11,741 nt of DNA, from assembly GCA_052387735.1 (NCBI GenBank), contig JBQTIW010000299.1, forward strand, positions 1 to 11,741, given 5' to 3'. Each line of letters starts with the position of its first letter. Position 1 is the first letter of the stretch. The stretch is from RBC101 sp052387735 (GTDB lineage Bacteria > Gemmatimonadota > Gemmatimonadetes > Gemmatimonadales > Gemmatimonadaceae). The notes beneath the pieces are model-generated. The model did not search any database. It was not told the DNA's origin and saw only the letters and a program-made list of their open reading frames with translations. A program made the translations under genes and the position numbers. This document shows positions 1 to 6,546 of this stretch, in pieces.

Positions 1-167
1 GCCGTGTAAAGCCCCCGCTCGGGGGTTACTCCACTCGCGATGCCGAACGCGATCGCCAGGGGGAGCGCGACGATGCCGACGATGCTACCGGCGACCAGGT
101 CGCTGGCGAACTGGTGGCGCGTGTACCCCTTGAGGGTAGTGAAGAGCTTCGGAACGAGATCGTTCAT
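1..167 (-). CDS. SulP-family inorganic anion transporter, N-terminal part (truncated by window edge)
   Basis: Reading the minus strand from an ATG at 167-165 gives 55 residues that run off the window edge. After a short cytoplasmic leader comes a basic stretch (KGYTRHQF), then a first membrane segment that fits the SulP N-terminal signature: DLVAGSIVGIVALPLAIAF, followed by GIASGVTPERGLYTA. The SDLVAG, LPLAIAF and GVTPERGLYT elements are typical of sulfate permease/SulP proteins, which carry sulfate, bicarbonate or other anions across the inner membrane and usually end in a STAS domain. That end is outside the window, so the substrate cannot be assigned. The gene is divergent from the first DinB gene, with 47 bases between the two start codons. 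A TACATT box on the minus strand (184-179) lies 11 bases before the ATG and could be its -10 element. The family call is strong; the substrate is unknown. Confidence 0.87.
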   Translation of the reverse strand, partial: MNDLVPKLFTTLKGYTRHQFASDLVAGSIVGIVALPLAIAFGIASGVTPERGLYT

Positions 168-201
168 TGCCGGCTTTGAATGTACCTGCGCGGCGGTCCG
201 C

Positions 202-207
202 TAGATT
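202..207 (+). promoter_or_regulatory. candidate -10 box (TAGATT) for a leaderless or near-leaderless transcript
   Basis: TAGATT lies 7 bases before the ATG at 215, which would put the transcription start at or next to the start codon. No Shine-Dalgarno sequence is seen before this ATG. No good -35 element is visible; TTGAAT at 176-181 is about 20 bases upstream, which is longer than usual. Similar boxes precede the starts at 6547 and 11402. Inference from spacing only. Confidence 0.3.
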
Positions 208-214
208 GCGCGTC

Positions 215-754
215 ATGCAGCTGCGGCTACGCGAGGTGCTGGACTATACGGAGCAGGCGCGCGCCGACCTGCTCGCGCTGATCGAGCCGCTCGATGCCGA
301 GCGCTGGGAGGCGCGCGCGTCGTCGGGCGGCTGGAGCGTCCGTGAAGTCGTCGCCCATCTTCACCTCGTCGAAGCCAGCAGCGTGCGCGCCTTGTTCCGG
401 TCCTTTCGTACGGCGCGTGACGCCGGACTGGGGGCGGAAAGCGAAGCAACGAGCCTGCTGGCTTTACTCGACTGGTCGCGACTTTCCGAGACCGTCCGAC
501 CGCAGTCCGCGCCCGATTTCATCACGCCACGCGAGGACGTGCCGGCCGGTGAGTTGGTGAAGCGGCTGGCCGTGGCACGGGAAGGGCTGCGCAAGTTTTC
601 CGTGGAGGCTGATGGCTTTGCGTTGGCAGAGGTTCACTTCCCGCATCCTGCCCTGGGCTCCATCAACCTCTATCAGTGGGTGCTGATGATCGGACAACAC
701 GAGCGGCGGCACATCGGACAGATTCGTCGGATCCTCGAGGAGCGTGCCACGTGA
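215..754 (+). CDS. DinB-family putative metal-dependent protein (first of tandem pair)
   Basis: This is a 179-residue protein of DinB superfamily size and pattern, a four-helix bundle. The three metal-binding histidines expected of the family are visible: H48 in the AHLHLVE helix after the conserved GGWSVREVV turn, and H162 and H166 in GQHERRHIGQI near the C-terminus. Characterised relatives include metal-dependent thiol S-transferases for bacillithiol, mycothiol or glutathione, and stress-induced proteins; nothing here shows which reaction this one performs. I chose the ATG at 215. An in-frame TTG at 167 would overlap the divergent SulP start codon and adds 16 residues without family character. 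The stop overlaps the next gene's GTG (751-754), so the two are very likely translated together. The product has no signal peptide or membrane segment, so it is probably cytoplasmic. The family is well supported; the function is not. Confidence 0.85.
   Translation: MQLRLREVLDYTEQARADLLALIEPLDAERWEARASSGGWSVREVVAHLHLVEASSVRALFRSFRTARDAGLGAESEATSLLALLDWSRLSETVRPQSAPDFITPREDVPAGELVKRLAVAREGLRKFSVEADGFALAEVHFPHPALGSINLYQWVLMIGQHERRHIGQIRRILEERAT
737..742 (+). promoter_or_regulatory. Shine-Dalgarno GAGGAG for the second DinB gene
   Basis: GAGGAG lies 8 bases before the GTG at 751 and inside the coding end of the upstream DinB gene. It is one of the few clear ribosome binding sites in the window. 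It supports the GTG at 751 over the upstream in-frame start at 676. Confidence 0.6.
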
Positions 755-1299
755 CGCGGTTTTCCAACCCTGCCGGGACAGCGCAGGACGCCGGCGCCGC
801 CTATACCGCCGCGCTCCTGGAGCTCCTCGACGAACGCGATCCCCTCGGCGTGTGGGCCGAACTGCCTGACGCGGTGGACCGGCTGACCCAGGAGGTGAGC
901 GCCGCGGATGCCGTTCGGCCGGAGGCTCCGGGGAAGTGGAGCATCGCGCAGGTGGTGTCGCACCTCGTGGATTCCGAAGTCGTGCACAGTTATCGCGTCC
1001 GCCTCATCGTGGCGGAGGACTCCCCTCCGATCCTGGGGTACGACCAGGATCGATGGGCGCGAAACCTCCACTACCAGGCGGAGTCACTGCCGGACCTGCG
1101 CGCGGAGCTGCGGGTACTCCGAATGCGCAATCTGCGGTTAGTCCGCCGCTTGTCTCCGGTGGAGCGCGACCGCGCGGGTCTGCACAACGAGCGCGGCCCG
1201 GAGAGCGTGTGGCACATCGTCAGGTTGCTCGCGGCGCACGACCTGGTGCACCGGAATCAGCTCGTGCGCATTCGCCGTGCGCTCGGGCTCGAAGCGTGA
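751..1299 (+). CDS. DinB-family putative metal-dependent protein (second of tandem pair)
   Basis: This is a 182-residue DinB_2-type protein. The signature is clear: APGKWSIAQVVSHLVDSE gives the first metal histidine (H71), and AAHDLVHRNQLVRIRR near the C-terminus gives H163 and H167. All three ligands of the predicted metal site are therefore kept. The GTG start at 751 overlaps the preceding TGA (GTGA, 751-754) and has a GAGGAG 8 bases upstream. The frame is open further upstream to 676, but that part lies inside the first DinB gene. The stop overlaps the GTG of the ACT-domain gene in the same way (1296-1299). The protein is only distantly similar to the first DinB protein by eye, mainly at the histidine motifs, so the pair looks like an old duplication or an assembly of two family members rather than a recent tandem copy. 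The reaction and substrate are unknown. Confidence 0.86.
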   Translation: MTRFSNPAGTAQDAGAAYTAALLELLDERDPLGVWAELPDAVDRLTQEVSAADAVRPEAPGKWSIAQVVSHLVDSEVVHSYRVRLIVAEDSPPILGYDQDRWARNLHYQAESLPDLRAELRVLRMRNLRLVRRLSPVERDRAGLHNERGPESVWHIVRLLAAHDLVHRNQLVRIRRALGLEA

Positions 1300-1991
1300 C
1301 GGTGGCCCTCCGACGAGTGCCCGGCCGCTATGCGGTCGCTCGGCTTTCGTCTGACATGGGCTGGCCCTGGTGGGCCACTCGCTCGGAGCACCTGGCCTCT
1401 GTCACGCGCACGCGTGATGAGACATCGGTGGTCTGTGAAGAGGCCGTCGTGCCCGCTGACGTCGACGCGGATCGTGGGTTCGTGGCATTCGCCGTCGGCG
1501 GGACCATTCCGTTCTCGGCCACCGGCGTGCTGGCCGGGCTGGCGACGCCGCTCGCCACGTCGAATGTCAGCGTGTTCTCCATTTCCACCTACGACACCGA
1601 CTATCTCCTGGTGCGGTTCATCGATGTGGTGCGTGCCACAGACGCGTGGATCGCGGCCGGACACGCGGTGTCAGCGGGAGACTGTCGCAGACCGACTTCA
1701 CACGCCGCGGCGTCGATCGGCGCCGCGAGGAATGGTGAGGACGAACGTCGCGCCTTCGCCGGCGATGCTGCGCAGGAAAAGATCACCGCCCATGCCGCGT
1801 GCGAGCTCCCGACTGATCGCGAGGCCAAGACCCACGCCCTGCTGGCGTTCGCGGTCCGGGGAAGCCTGGACAAACGGTTCGAAGATGTCATGGGCCCGCG
1901 ACGGATCGATCCCTGGGCCGGAGTCCGAGACCACCAAGTGAACGAGCGGCACGGTGACCACGCACTTCATCACGATCTCTCCGCCCGGTGA
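1296..1991 (+). CDS. ACT-domain protein (CASTOR/ACT_7-like) with an unusual long C-terminal extension
   Basis: Residues 1-131 form a complete small ACT-domain protein. The start MTVALRRVPGRYAVARL, the segment ASVTRTRDETSVVCEEAVVPADV, the FSATGVLAGLATPLA helix and especially VFSISTYDTDYLLV are hallmarks of the family related to the amino-acid-binding ACT domains of CASTOR proteins. Such domains usually bind small ligands, often amino acids; the ligand here is unknown. The GTG start overlaps the preceding TGA (GTGA). The family normally ends near AGHAV, which corresponds here to about position 1675-1690. No stop occurs there: the frame continues about 100 residues to 1991. From 1698 onward it is antisense to the histidine kinase gene, and that tail has no recognisable fold. 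Either the tail is really translated, or a stop was lost by one base change or a sequencing error (TGT at 1683-1685 is one change from TGA). The domain call is strong; the 3' end is uncertain. Confidence 0.8.
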   Translation: MTVALRRVPGRYAVARLSSDMGWPWWATRSEHLASVTRTRDETSVVCEEAVVPADVDADRGFVAFAVGGTIPFSATGVLAGLATPLATSNVSVFSISTYDTDYLLVRFIDVVRATDAWIAAGHAVSAGDCRRPTSHAAASIGAARNGEDERRAFAGDAAQEKITAHAACELPTDREAKTHALLAFAVRGSLDKRFEDVMGPRRIDPWAGVRDHQVNERHGDHALHHDLSAR

Positions 1992-3905
1992 CGTGAACTT
2001 GATGGCATTGTCGAGCAGGTTGAGCAGGATCTGCTGTACTTTCTCGCCGTCGGCCCGCATCGAGACGTGTGGTTCCGGTTCTTCGCACGTGTACCGGATC
2101 TGCTTGACGTGGAGTTGGGGTTCGACGAGGGACTCCATCGACCCCATGCAGGCAGCCAGCGGGATCGTCGTCACGTCGTACAACACGCGGCCGGCGTCCA
2201 GACGAACGAAGCTGAGGACCGAGTTGATCAGACCCAACAGGTGCCGCTGATTGCGCCGGATCTTCTGGAGGTCGTCGATCTGCTCGGGTGTGACCGGACC
2301 CCGCAGCCCCAGCTCAAGGAGCTCGGCATAGCCGGCGATCGCGTTGAGCGGCGTACGTAGCTCGTGACTCATCATTCCGAGGAAGTCACTCTTGGCCTGA
2401 CTTGCGCGTTCGGCCGCTGAGCGCGCGCGCTCGGCATCTTCGCGCGATTGCTGCTCGCCAGCGAGCAGCCTAGCGTTGTCGAGAGCCAGCGCGGCGAGGT
2501 GCCCGATGCGCTCGGCGAGGGAGAGGTCGATCTGATCGAACCGCCGCCGCGGAACCGCCGTTCCCAGCCCCATCGCGCCTAACACGTGACCGCGTGCCTG
2601 CAGCGGCACCATGAGCAGGCTCGTCGTGTGTGTATCGATTGCGAGCTGTGCGATTTCGCGCGCCACTTCGGACCCACCGAGACCCGGGAGCTGCGACACG
2701 TCTTCGACCAGCACAGACCTCCCCTCGTTGAGGGGCGTCCAGATGGGATGCCAGGGGGTGGCGTCGATGGGGAAGCGCGCGTCGAACTGCTCGAGCGCTT
2801 CGCGTGCCGTCGGTGTGGTCGACTCCAGCGCCATCACACCGATGCTCCCGCTCTCCCGCCGCACAAAGACGACGCACACGTCGGCGAGCGCCGGCACAAC
2901 GCGGCTCGCCAGTTGGACGATGGTTCCCCGAACTTCCGTTGAGGCGCCGAACGCGACGCCGGCCTCGGCCATGACCCGTTCCGAGTGCTGCAGGCGGTGC
3001 TGGTCCGTCGTGTCCTGCACGATGACCGCGGTGCCTCCGTGAACGGGATACGCATAGCCCGAGTAGCGCGAATCGACGTAGACGCCCGTCGCCGAGAACG
3101 GCACGGCCCGCCCGGTGTTGCGCGATTCGATCATTGCCTTGTGCATCGCCCCATTCTCGAGACGGGGGAATGCGTCCCACATCGATTGGCCGGTGAGCGA
3201 CTCCGGGTCATAACCGGCGCGACGGATGAACGCGCGCATTGCCGGATTGATCCTGACATATCGCCACGCCTCGTCACAGACGAAATGCATGTCGGTCATG
3301 CGGTCGAGCGCGTCGCTGAGCATCGCGGCGGCGTCCTGCGCCTCCCGCCTTGCGCTCCGCTCACGCTCGAACAGCGTGGCCCGATCGAGGGCAATCGCAC
3401 ACTGTTGGGCCACCGCGAAGAGCAGCTCCCGATCCTGGGGCGTGAGGGTGCGCTCTTCGGCAAAGGTGATCACGAGCGCGCCAAGAAAGCTGTCGCCCAC
3501 CGCGAGCGGTAGCGCCGCCCGTGCACCGACCACACGGGCGATACGAGTGACCCCTGGCGCTATTGCGGTCAGCTCGTCGTGCCGCTCGAAGAAGAGCGGT
3601 TCCTTGTCTCTGATCAGACGAGCGACGGCGGGAAACGCGTCGATCGGAACCCTCGCCAAATCACCACGTTGTTGGTCGTCCAGGTTCCGTGCGTAGGCGA
3701 GCTGCATCGCCGTCCAGTCCTCGGACGGAACCATGACCGCGCCGGATCGGGCATTGAGCAGCTCCACCGTGGTATCGACCGCCACGCGGAGCACGTCGTC
3801 CCGGTCAAGGAGGGGGGCTAGCTCGACCGCCAGCCGCTTCAGCAGTGCTTCTGAAGGGTCGACCGATTCCGGGGGTGTGCGGTGGGGCTTGCGAGAGGCT
3901 GGCAT
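1698..3905 (-). CDS. soluble GAF-PAS-GAF sensor histidine kinase
   Basis: The protein has 735 residues from the ATG at 3905; an in-frame GTG at 3950 would add 15. In order: a GAF domain (about 17-180), a PAS domain (about 200-305; RINPAMRAFIRRAGY, SMWDAFPRLENG), a second GAF (about 315-478), a coiled-coil linker, the HisKA dimerisation domain with H box MMSHELRTPLNAIAGY (phospho-acceptor H514), and an HATPase domain. The HATPase has the N box LLNLLDNAIKF (N633), G1 DSGPGID (661-667), F box IFEPF and G2 GVGLGLAISREL (690-701). All kinase boxes are intact, so it should be active. No membrane segment, signal peptide or receiver domain is visible, so it is a cytoplasmic sensor, and no response regulator lies in the window. 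The signal is unknown. The gene sits 91-136 bases downstream of the small membrane-protein gene on the same strand and converges tail to tail with the ACT gene, overlapping its open frame by 294 bases. There is no strong ribosome binding site at either start. Confidence 0.93.
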   Translation of the reverse strand: MPASRKPHRTPPESVDPSEALLKRLAVELAPLLDRDDVLRVAVDTTVELLNARSGAVMVPSEDWTAMQLAYARNLDDQQRGDLARVPIDAFPAVARLIRDKEPLFFERHDELTAIAPGVTRIARVVGARAALPLAVGDSFLGALVITFAEERTLTPQDRELLFAVAQQCAIALDRATLFERERSARREAQDAAAMLSDALDRMTDMHFVCDEAWRYVRINPAMRAFIRRAGYDPESLTGQSMWDAFPRLENGAMHKAMIESRNTGRAVPFSATGVYVDSRYSGYAYPVHGGTAVIVQDTTDQHRLQHSERVMAEAGVAFGASTEVRGTIVQLASRVVPALADVCVVFVRRESGSIGVMALESTTPTAREALEQFDARFPIDATPWHPIWTPLNEGRSVLVEDVSQLPGLGGSEVAREIAQLAIDTHTTSLLMVPLQARGHVLGAMGLGTAVPRRRFDQIDLSLAERIGHLAALALDNARLLAGEQQSREDAERARSAAERASQAKSDFLGMMSHELRTPLNAIAGYAELLELGLRGPVTPEQIDDLQKIRRNQRHLLGLINSVLSFVRLDAGRVLYDVTTIPLAACMGSMESLVEPQLHVKQIRYTCEEPEPHVSMRADGEKVQQILLNLLDNAIKFTSPGGEIVMKCVVTVPLVHLVVSDSGPGIDPSRAHDIFEPFVQASPDRERQQGVGLGLAISRELARGMGGDLFLRSIAGEGATFVLTIPRGADRRRGV

Positions 3906-4041
3906 GGAGGCGGCGCGGGCGGACTGCGGAGGTCGCCGCGAATTGTCCACTGCGTTTCGCGAGCCGACAACTCGGGGAACCCCTAGTCCGTCACACTGTC
4001 ACTCGGGCCGGGACCTGTCGAGCGCCCCGCGCCACCAGTCG

Positions 4042-4422
4042 TTACGCCGCGCCGCCTTCCTCACCCGCAGTCGGGGTCGATGGCGGGGAATCCTCCCGCT
4101 TTCGCGTCAGCCAGCGAATGACCCAATAGATGGCAATGATCGGCAAAGCGATCTTGAGCGCCAGGAGCCCCATGCTGGCGATCCACATGGTGAACATGAG
4201 CAAGCCGCCCCCGATGACGACGATCAGCAGCAGCGGCAGGCCGAAAATGGCGAGCACGATGAACAGGGGGATTGCGAGGACGGCGAGGAGAATCAGCAAC
4301 GGCACTCCTATGCTCTTCAACAGGAGGGCGATCGGCAGCAGCCATCCCAGGCTGGCGAGGATGCGAAGGAGGGCCTTGAGAGCTGCCCACTTGAGGAGAA
4401 GCGATTTCAGCAGACTCCACAT
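4042..4422 (-). CDS. small hydrophobic membrane protein with an 11-residue proline repeat, unknown function
   Basis: The 126-residue protein is rich in Leu, Ile, Val and Ala. It begins with an amphipathic, lysine-spaced helix (K6, K11, K16, R20). A long hydrophobic core follows (about 24-105) that could hold three or four membrane passes, then a charged tail (RKREDSPPSTPTAGEEGGAA) that by the positive-inside rule should face the cytoplasm. Prolines fall at residues 30, 41, 52 and 63, exactly 11 apart, and end near-repeat units such as LLILLAVLAIP and LFIVLAIFGLP. I do not recognise the family. It is the first gene of a possible minus-strand transcript with the histidine kinase, so a role in membrane signal input is conceivable but unsupported. 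It is divergent from the ABC exporter, with 146 bases between the starts. That it is a real gene is supported by its coherent membrane-protein pattern; the opposite-strand frames lack one. Confidence 0.75.
   Translation of the reverse strand: MWSLLKSLLLKWAALKALLRILASLGWLLPIALLLKSIGVPLLILLAVLAIPLFIVLAIFGLPLLLIVVIGGGLLMFTMWIASMGLLALKIALPIIAIYWVIRWLTRKREDSPPSTPTAGEEGGAA
4236..4335 (-). repeat. 33-base-period coding repeat (proline every 11 codons)
   Basis: Proline codons start on the minus strand at 4335, 4302, 4269 and 4236, spaced exactly 33 bases apart. The intervening units resemble each other at protein level (IALLLKSIGVP, LLILLAVLAIP, LFIVLAIFGLP) and only loosely at DNA level. This suggests an old repeat kept by selection on the protein rather than a recent tandem expansion. 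Confidence 0.6.
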
Positions 4423-4568
4423 GATCGGCTCGCCTACGCTGTAAAGGGTTGCCTGACCGTACGCCGGACGGCCCGAGCGGTTTCAGGCCGCGGGCTCGGC
4501 TGAACGGGCGAGCGGCGGTCGGGAAACTGCCTCGCTACCTTTCGGTTCACTTTTGCTGCCCCTCCCGA
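4423..4568. promoter_or_regulatory. divergent intergenic region between the small membrane protein and the ABC exporter
   Basis: This 146-base gap separates two divergently transcribed genes and must hold both promoters. A TACCTT at 4536-4541 faces the exporter and would give a 5' leader of about 20 bases. On the minus strand no convincing TANNNT box was found close to the ATG at 4422. No Shine-Dalgarno sequence is clear for either gene. Confidence 0.35.
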
Positions 4569-6422
4569 ATGAGTGAACCGACGAAGCCGAACAAGAAACA
4601 CGTCAACATGGCCCGAGCGTGGGCCGAGGCCCGTGTGCTGGTCTGGGAGCATCGCCGCTCGCTCTCCGTCGGCTTCGCGCTGATGATCGTGAACCGCCTG
4701 GCGGGTTTCGTCCTTCCGGCCAGCTCGAAGTTCCTGATCGACAACGTGCTGACGCAGGGGCGCGCCGATCTGCTCACACCCCTGGCGCTGGCCGCGGGTG
4801 CCGCGACGCTGGTGCAGGCCGTCACCGGCTTCGCCCTGTCACAGGTGGTGAGCATTGCGGCGCAGCGTGCCATCACCGACATGCGGATTGCCGTCCAGCG
4901 GCACGTCCTCCGCCTGCCGGTGTCGTACTTTGATGGCACCAAGACCGGCGTTCTCATCTCGCGCATCATGACCGACGCCGAGGGTGTGCGCAACCTGGTC
5001 GGGACGGGCATCGTGCAACTGGTGGGCGGGCTGCTGACGGCCGTGATCGCGTTAGGCGTTCTGTTCTACCTCAACTGGCGGATCACGACGCTGACCATCG
5101 TGCTGCTGGCCCTGTTCGGGGTGATGATGGCCTACGCCTTCAAGCGTCTGCGCCCGATTTTCCGCAAACGGGGCGAGATCAACGCCGAGGTCACCGGCCG
5201 GCTTGCCGAAAGCGTCGGGGGCGTGCGGATCGTCAAGGTCTACGCGGCCGAGGAGCGTGAGGAGAAGACGTTCACAGAGGGGGCGGAACGGCTGTTCGCC
5301 AACATCAGATCCACGATCACGGGGACCTCGCTGGTGGGTGCGGCGACTACGGTGATCGTCGGGGTCATCGGTGTGCTGCTCATCATGATGGGTGGCCGTG
5401 CGATTCTGGGCGGAGCGATGACGCTCGGCGACCTGTTCATGTACGTCTTCTTCATCGGCATGGTGGCGGCGCCGCTGGTGGGCATCGCTTCCATCGGGAC
5501 GCAGATCACCGAGGCGTTCGCCGGATTGGATCGCATTCGTGAGATTCGCGACATGGAGACCGAGGACGCACGCGATCGGGAGAAGGAACCGCTGGGGGCC
5601 GTCAATGGCGACGTGGAGTTCCGCGACGTGACGTTCGAGTACGTCGAGGGCGTACCGGTCCTTCGTGAGGTGTCGTTCAGGGCCCCGGCCGGATCCACGA
5701 CGGCTCTGGTGGGATCGAGCGGGGCGGGGAAGAGCACGATCATTGGACTGGTGATGGCGTTCAATCGGCCGAAGACCGGCGAGATACTCGTTGATGGCCA
5801 CGCGCTGACCGATCTCCGTCTGCGCGAGTATCGCCAGCATCTGGGCGTGGTCATGCAGGACAACTTCCTGTTCGACGGGACCGTCCGAGAAAACCTCGCC
5901 TATGCGCGGCCCGATGCCACGGACGACCAGGTGCGTGCCGTGGCACGCATCGCGCACGTCGACGAGTTCGTGGACAAGTGGGAGCAGAAGTATGAGACCG
6001 TCGTCGGCGAACGTGGGGTGAAGCTGTCGGGAGGGCAGCGCCAGCGCGTGGCCATCGCGCGGGCGATTCTCGCCGACCCGCGGATTCTCATCCTCGACGA
6101 AGCGACGTCGAGCCTGGACAGCGAGAGCGAGGCAATGATCCGTGATGGTCTGCAGAATCTGCGCCGGGGCCGAACGACCTTCGTGATCGCCCATCGGCTG
6201 TCAACGATTGAAAGCGCGGATCAGATCCTGGTCGTGGAGGATGGGCGCATTCTGGAACGGGGGACACACCAGGACCTCATGGCGCTCAACGGTCGGTACC
6301 GGGAGCTGCACGACACGCAGTACGGCGTGGAGAGCGACCGCTACGTGAACCCTGGCGAGGACTACCCGACCCAGGCGCCGTCGCCTCGGGACGACGTGAA
6401 GCTGGCGCCTGCTCGCGGGTAG
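4569..6422 (+). CDS. ABC exporter half-transporter, MsbA/multidrug type (TMD-NBD fusion)
   Basis: The 617-residue protein has the full exporter layout: six membrane helices over about residues 25-320, then one nucleotide-binding domain. The ATPase motifs are complete: Walker A GSSGAGKST (K388), Q-loop Q430 in MQDNFLF, ABC signature LSGGQRQR (486-493), Walker B LILDEATSSLD (D510, catalytic E511), and the switch histidine H542 in IAHRLS. Such half-transporters dimerise in the inner membrane and export lipids, drugs or peptides; this family matches MsbA/BmrA/Sav1866-type proteins. The substrate cannot be read from the sequence. I chose the ATG at 4569 (MSEPTKPNKKH). The frame is open to 4449, but the extra 40 residues are arginine/proline rich and atypical. 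A TACCTT at 4536-4541 could be a -10 element. A strong hairpin follows the stop. No partner half-transporter or accessory gene is adjacent, so a homodimer is likely. Confidence 0.93.
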   Translation: MSEPTKPNKKHVNMARAWAEARVLVWEHRRSLSVGFALMIVNRLAGFVLPASSKFLIDNVLTQGRADLLTPLALAAGAATLVQAVTGFALSQVVSIAAQRAITDMRIAVQRHVLRLPVSYFDGTKTGVLISRIMTDAEGVRNLVGTGIVQLVGGLLTAVIALGVLFYLNWRITTLTIVLLALFGVMMAYAFKRLRPIFRKRGEINAEVTGRLAESVGGVRIVKVYAAEEREEKTFTEGAERLFANIRSTITGTSLVGAATTVIVGVIGVLLIMMGGRAILGGAMTLGDLFMYVFFIGMVAAPLVGIASIGTQITEAFAGLDRIREIRDMETEDARDREKEPLGAVNGDVEFRDVTFEYVEGVPVLREVSFRAPAGSTTALVGSSGAGKSTIIGLVMAFNRPKTGEILVDGHALTDLRLREYRQHLGVVMQDNFLFDGTVRENLAYARPDATDDQVRAVARIAHVDEFVDKWEQKYETVVGERGVKLSGGQRQRVAIARAILADPRILILDEATSSLDSESEAMIRDGLQNLRRGRTTFVIAHRLSTIESADQILVVEDGRILERGTHQDLMALNGRYRELHDTQYGVESDRYVNPGEDYPTQAPSPRDDVKLAPARG

Positions 6423-6430
6423 GTGACGTC

Positions 6431-6453
6431 CCCGGGGAGTGGGCCTTCCCGGG
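6431..6453 (+). terminator. hairpin after the ABC exporter gene, no U-tract
   Basis: Bases 6431-6439 can pair with 6445-6453: CCCGGG with CCCGGG, then a G-T wobble, A-T and G-C, with a 5-base loop. The stem starts 9 bases after the TAG stop. It is followed by AAAGCC rather than a run of T, so it is not a classic intrinsic terminator. It may act as a U-tract-less terminator or a 3'-end stabiliser. The next gene starts 93 bases further on. Confidence 0.45.
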
Positions 6454-6532
6454 AAAGCCGCTCACCCGACGCAAGGAAAGCCGTCTTTAGGTTCGCGCGT
6501 GACGCGGATCACCGGGGGATCGTCTGCCAGGG

Positions 6533-6538
6533 TAGCTC
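6533..6538 (+). promoter_or_regulatory. candidate -10-like box (TAGCTC) before the HEAT-like gene
   Basis: TAGCTC lies 8 bases before the ATG at 6547, in the 124-base gap after the ABC exporter. Its last base departs from TANNNT. No Shine-Dalgarno or -35 element is evident. With the upstream hairpin it suggests that the two-gene HEAT/HD-GYP unit has its own promoter. Inference from position and similarity to the boxes at 202 and 11390. Confidence 0.25.
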
Positions 6539-6546
6539 CCTCCGCC

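Noticed and set aside
167..214. In-frame TTG start giving the first DinB protein 16 more residues
   Set aside because: The TTG overlaps the divergent SulP ATG and the extra residues do not resemble the family; the ATG at 215 follows a TAGATT box.
936..1295. Upstream open extension of the ACT-domain frame
   Set aside because: It lies within the second DinB gene in another frame, is rich in Arg, Gly and Pro without family character, and the GTG at 1296 in a GTGA overlap fits the ACT family start.
3986..4008. Closely spaced GTCAC direct repeats upstream of the histidine kinase
   Set aside because: Two five-base copies only, no partner elsewhere and no promoter element beside them; not distinguishable from chance.
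4473..4499. Inverted repeat CCGAGC...GCTCGG in the divergent promoter region, arms 21 bases apart centre to centre
   Set aside because: Spacing of about two helical turns is operator-like, but six-base GC-rich arms are expected by chance in DNA of this composition.
4449..4568. 40-residue N-terminal extension of the ABC exporter
   Set aside because: Composition is Arg/Pro-rich, it occupies the divergent promoter region, and exporter family proteins start close to MSEPTKPNKKH.
5052..6194. Long minus-strand open frame (380 codons) antisense to the ABC exporter
   Set aside because: It is a shadow of GC-rich codon use: His/Asp/Arg-rich, no domain pattern, and fully covered by a gene with complete ATPase motifs.
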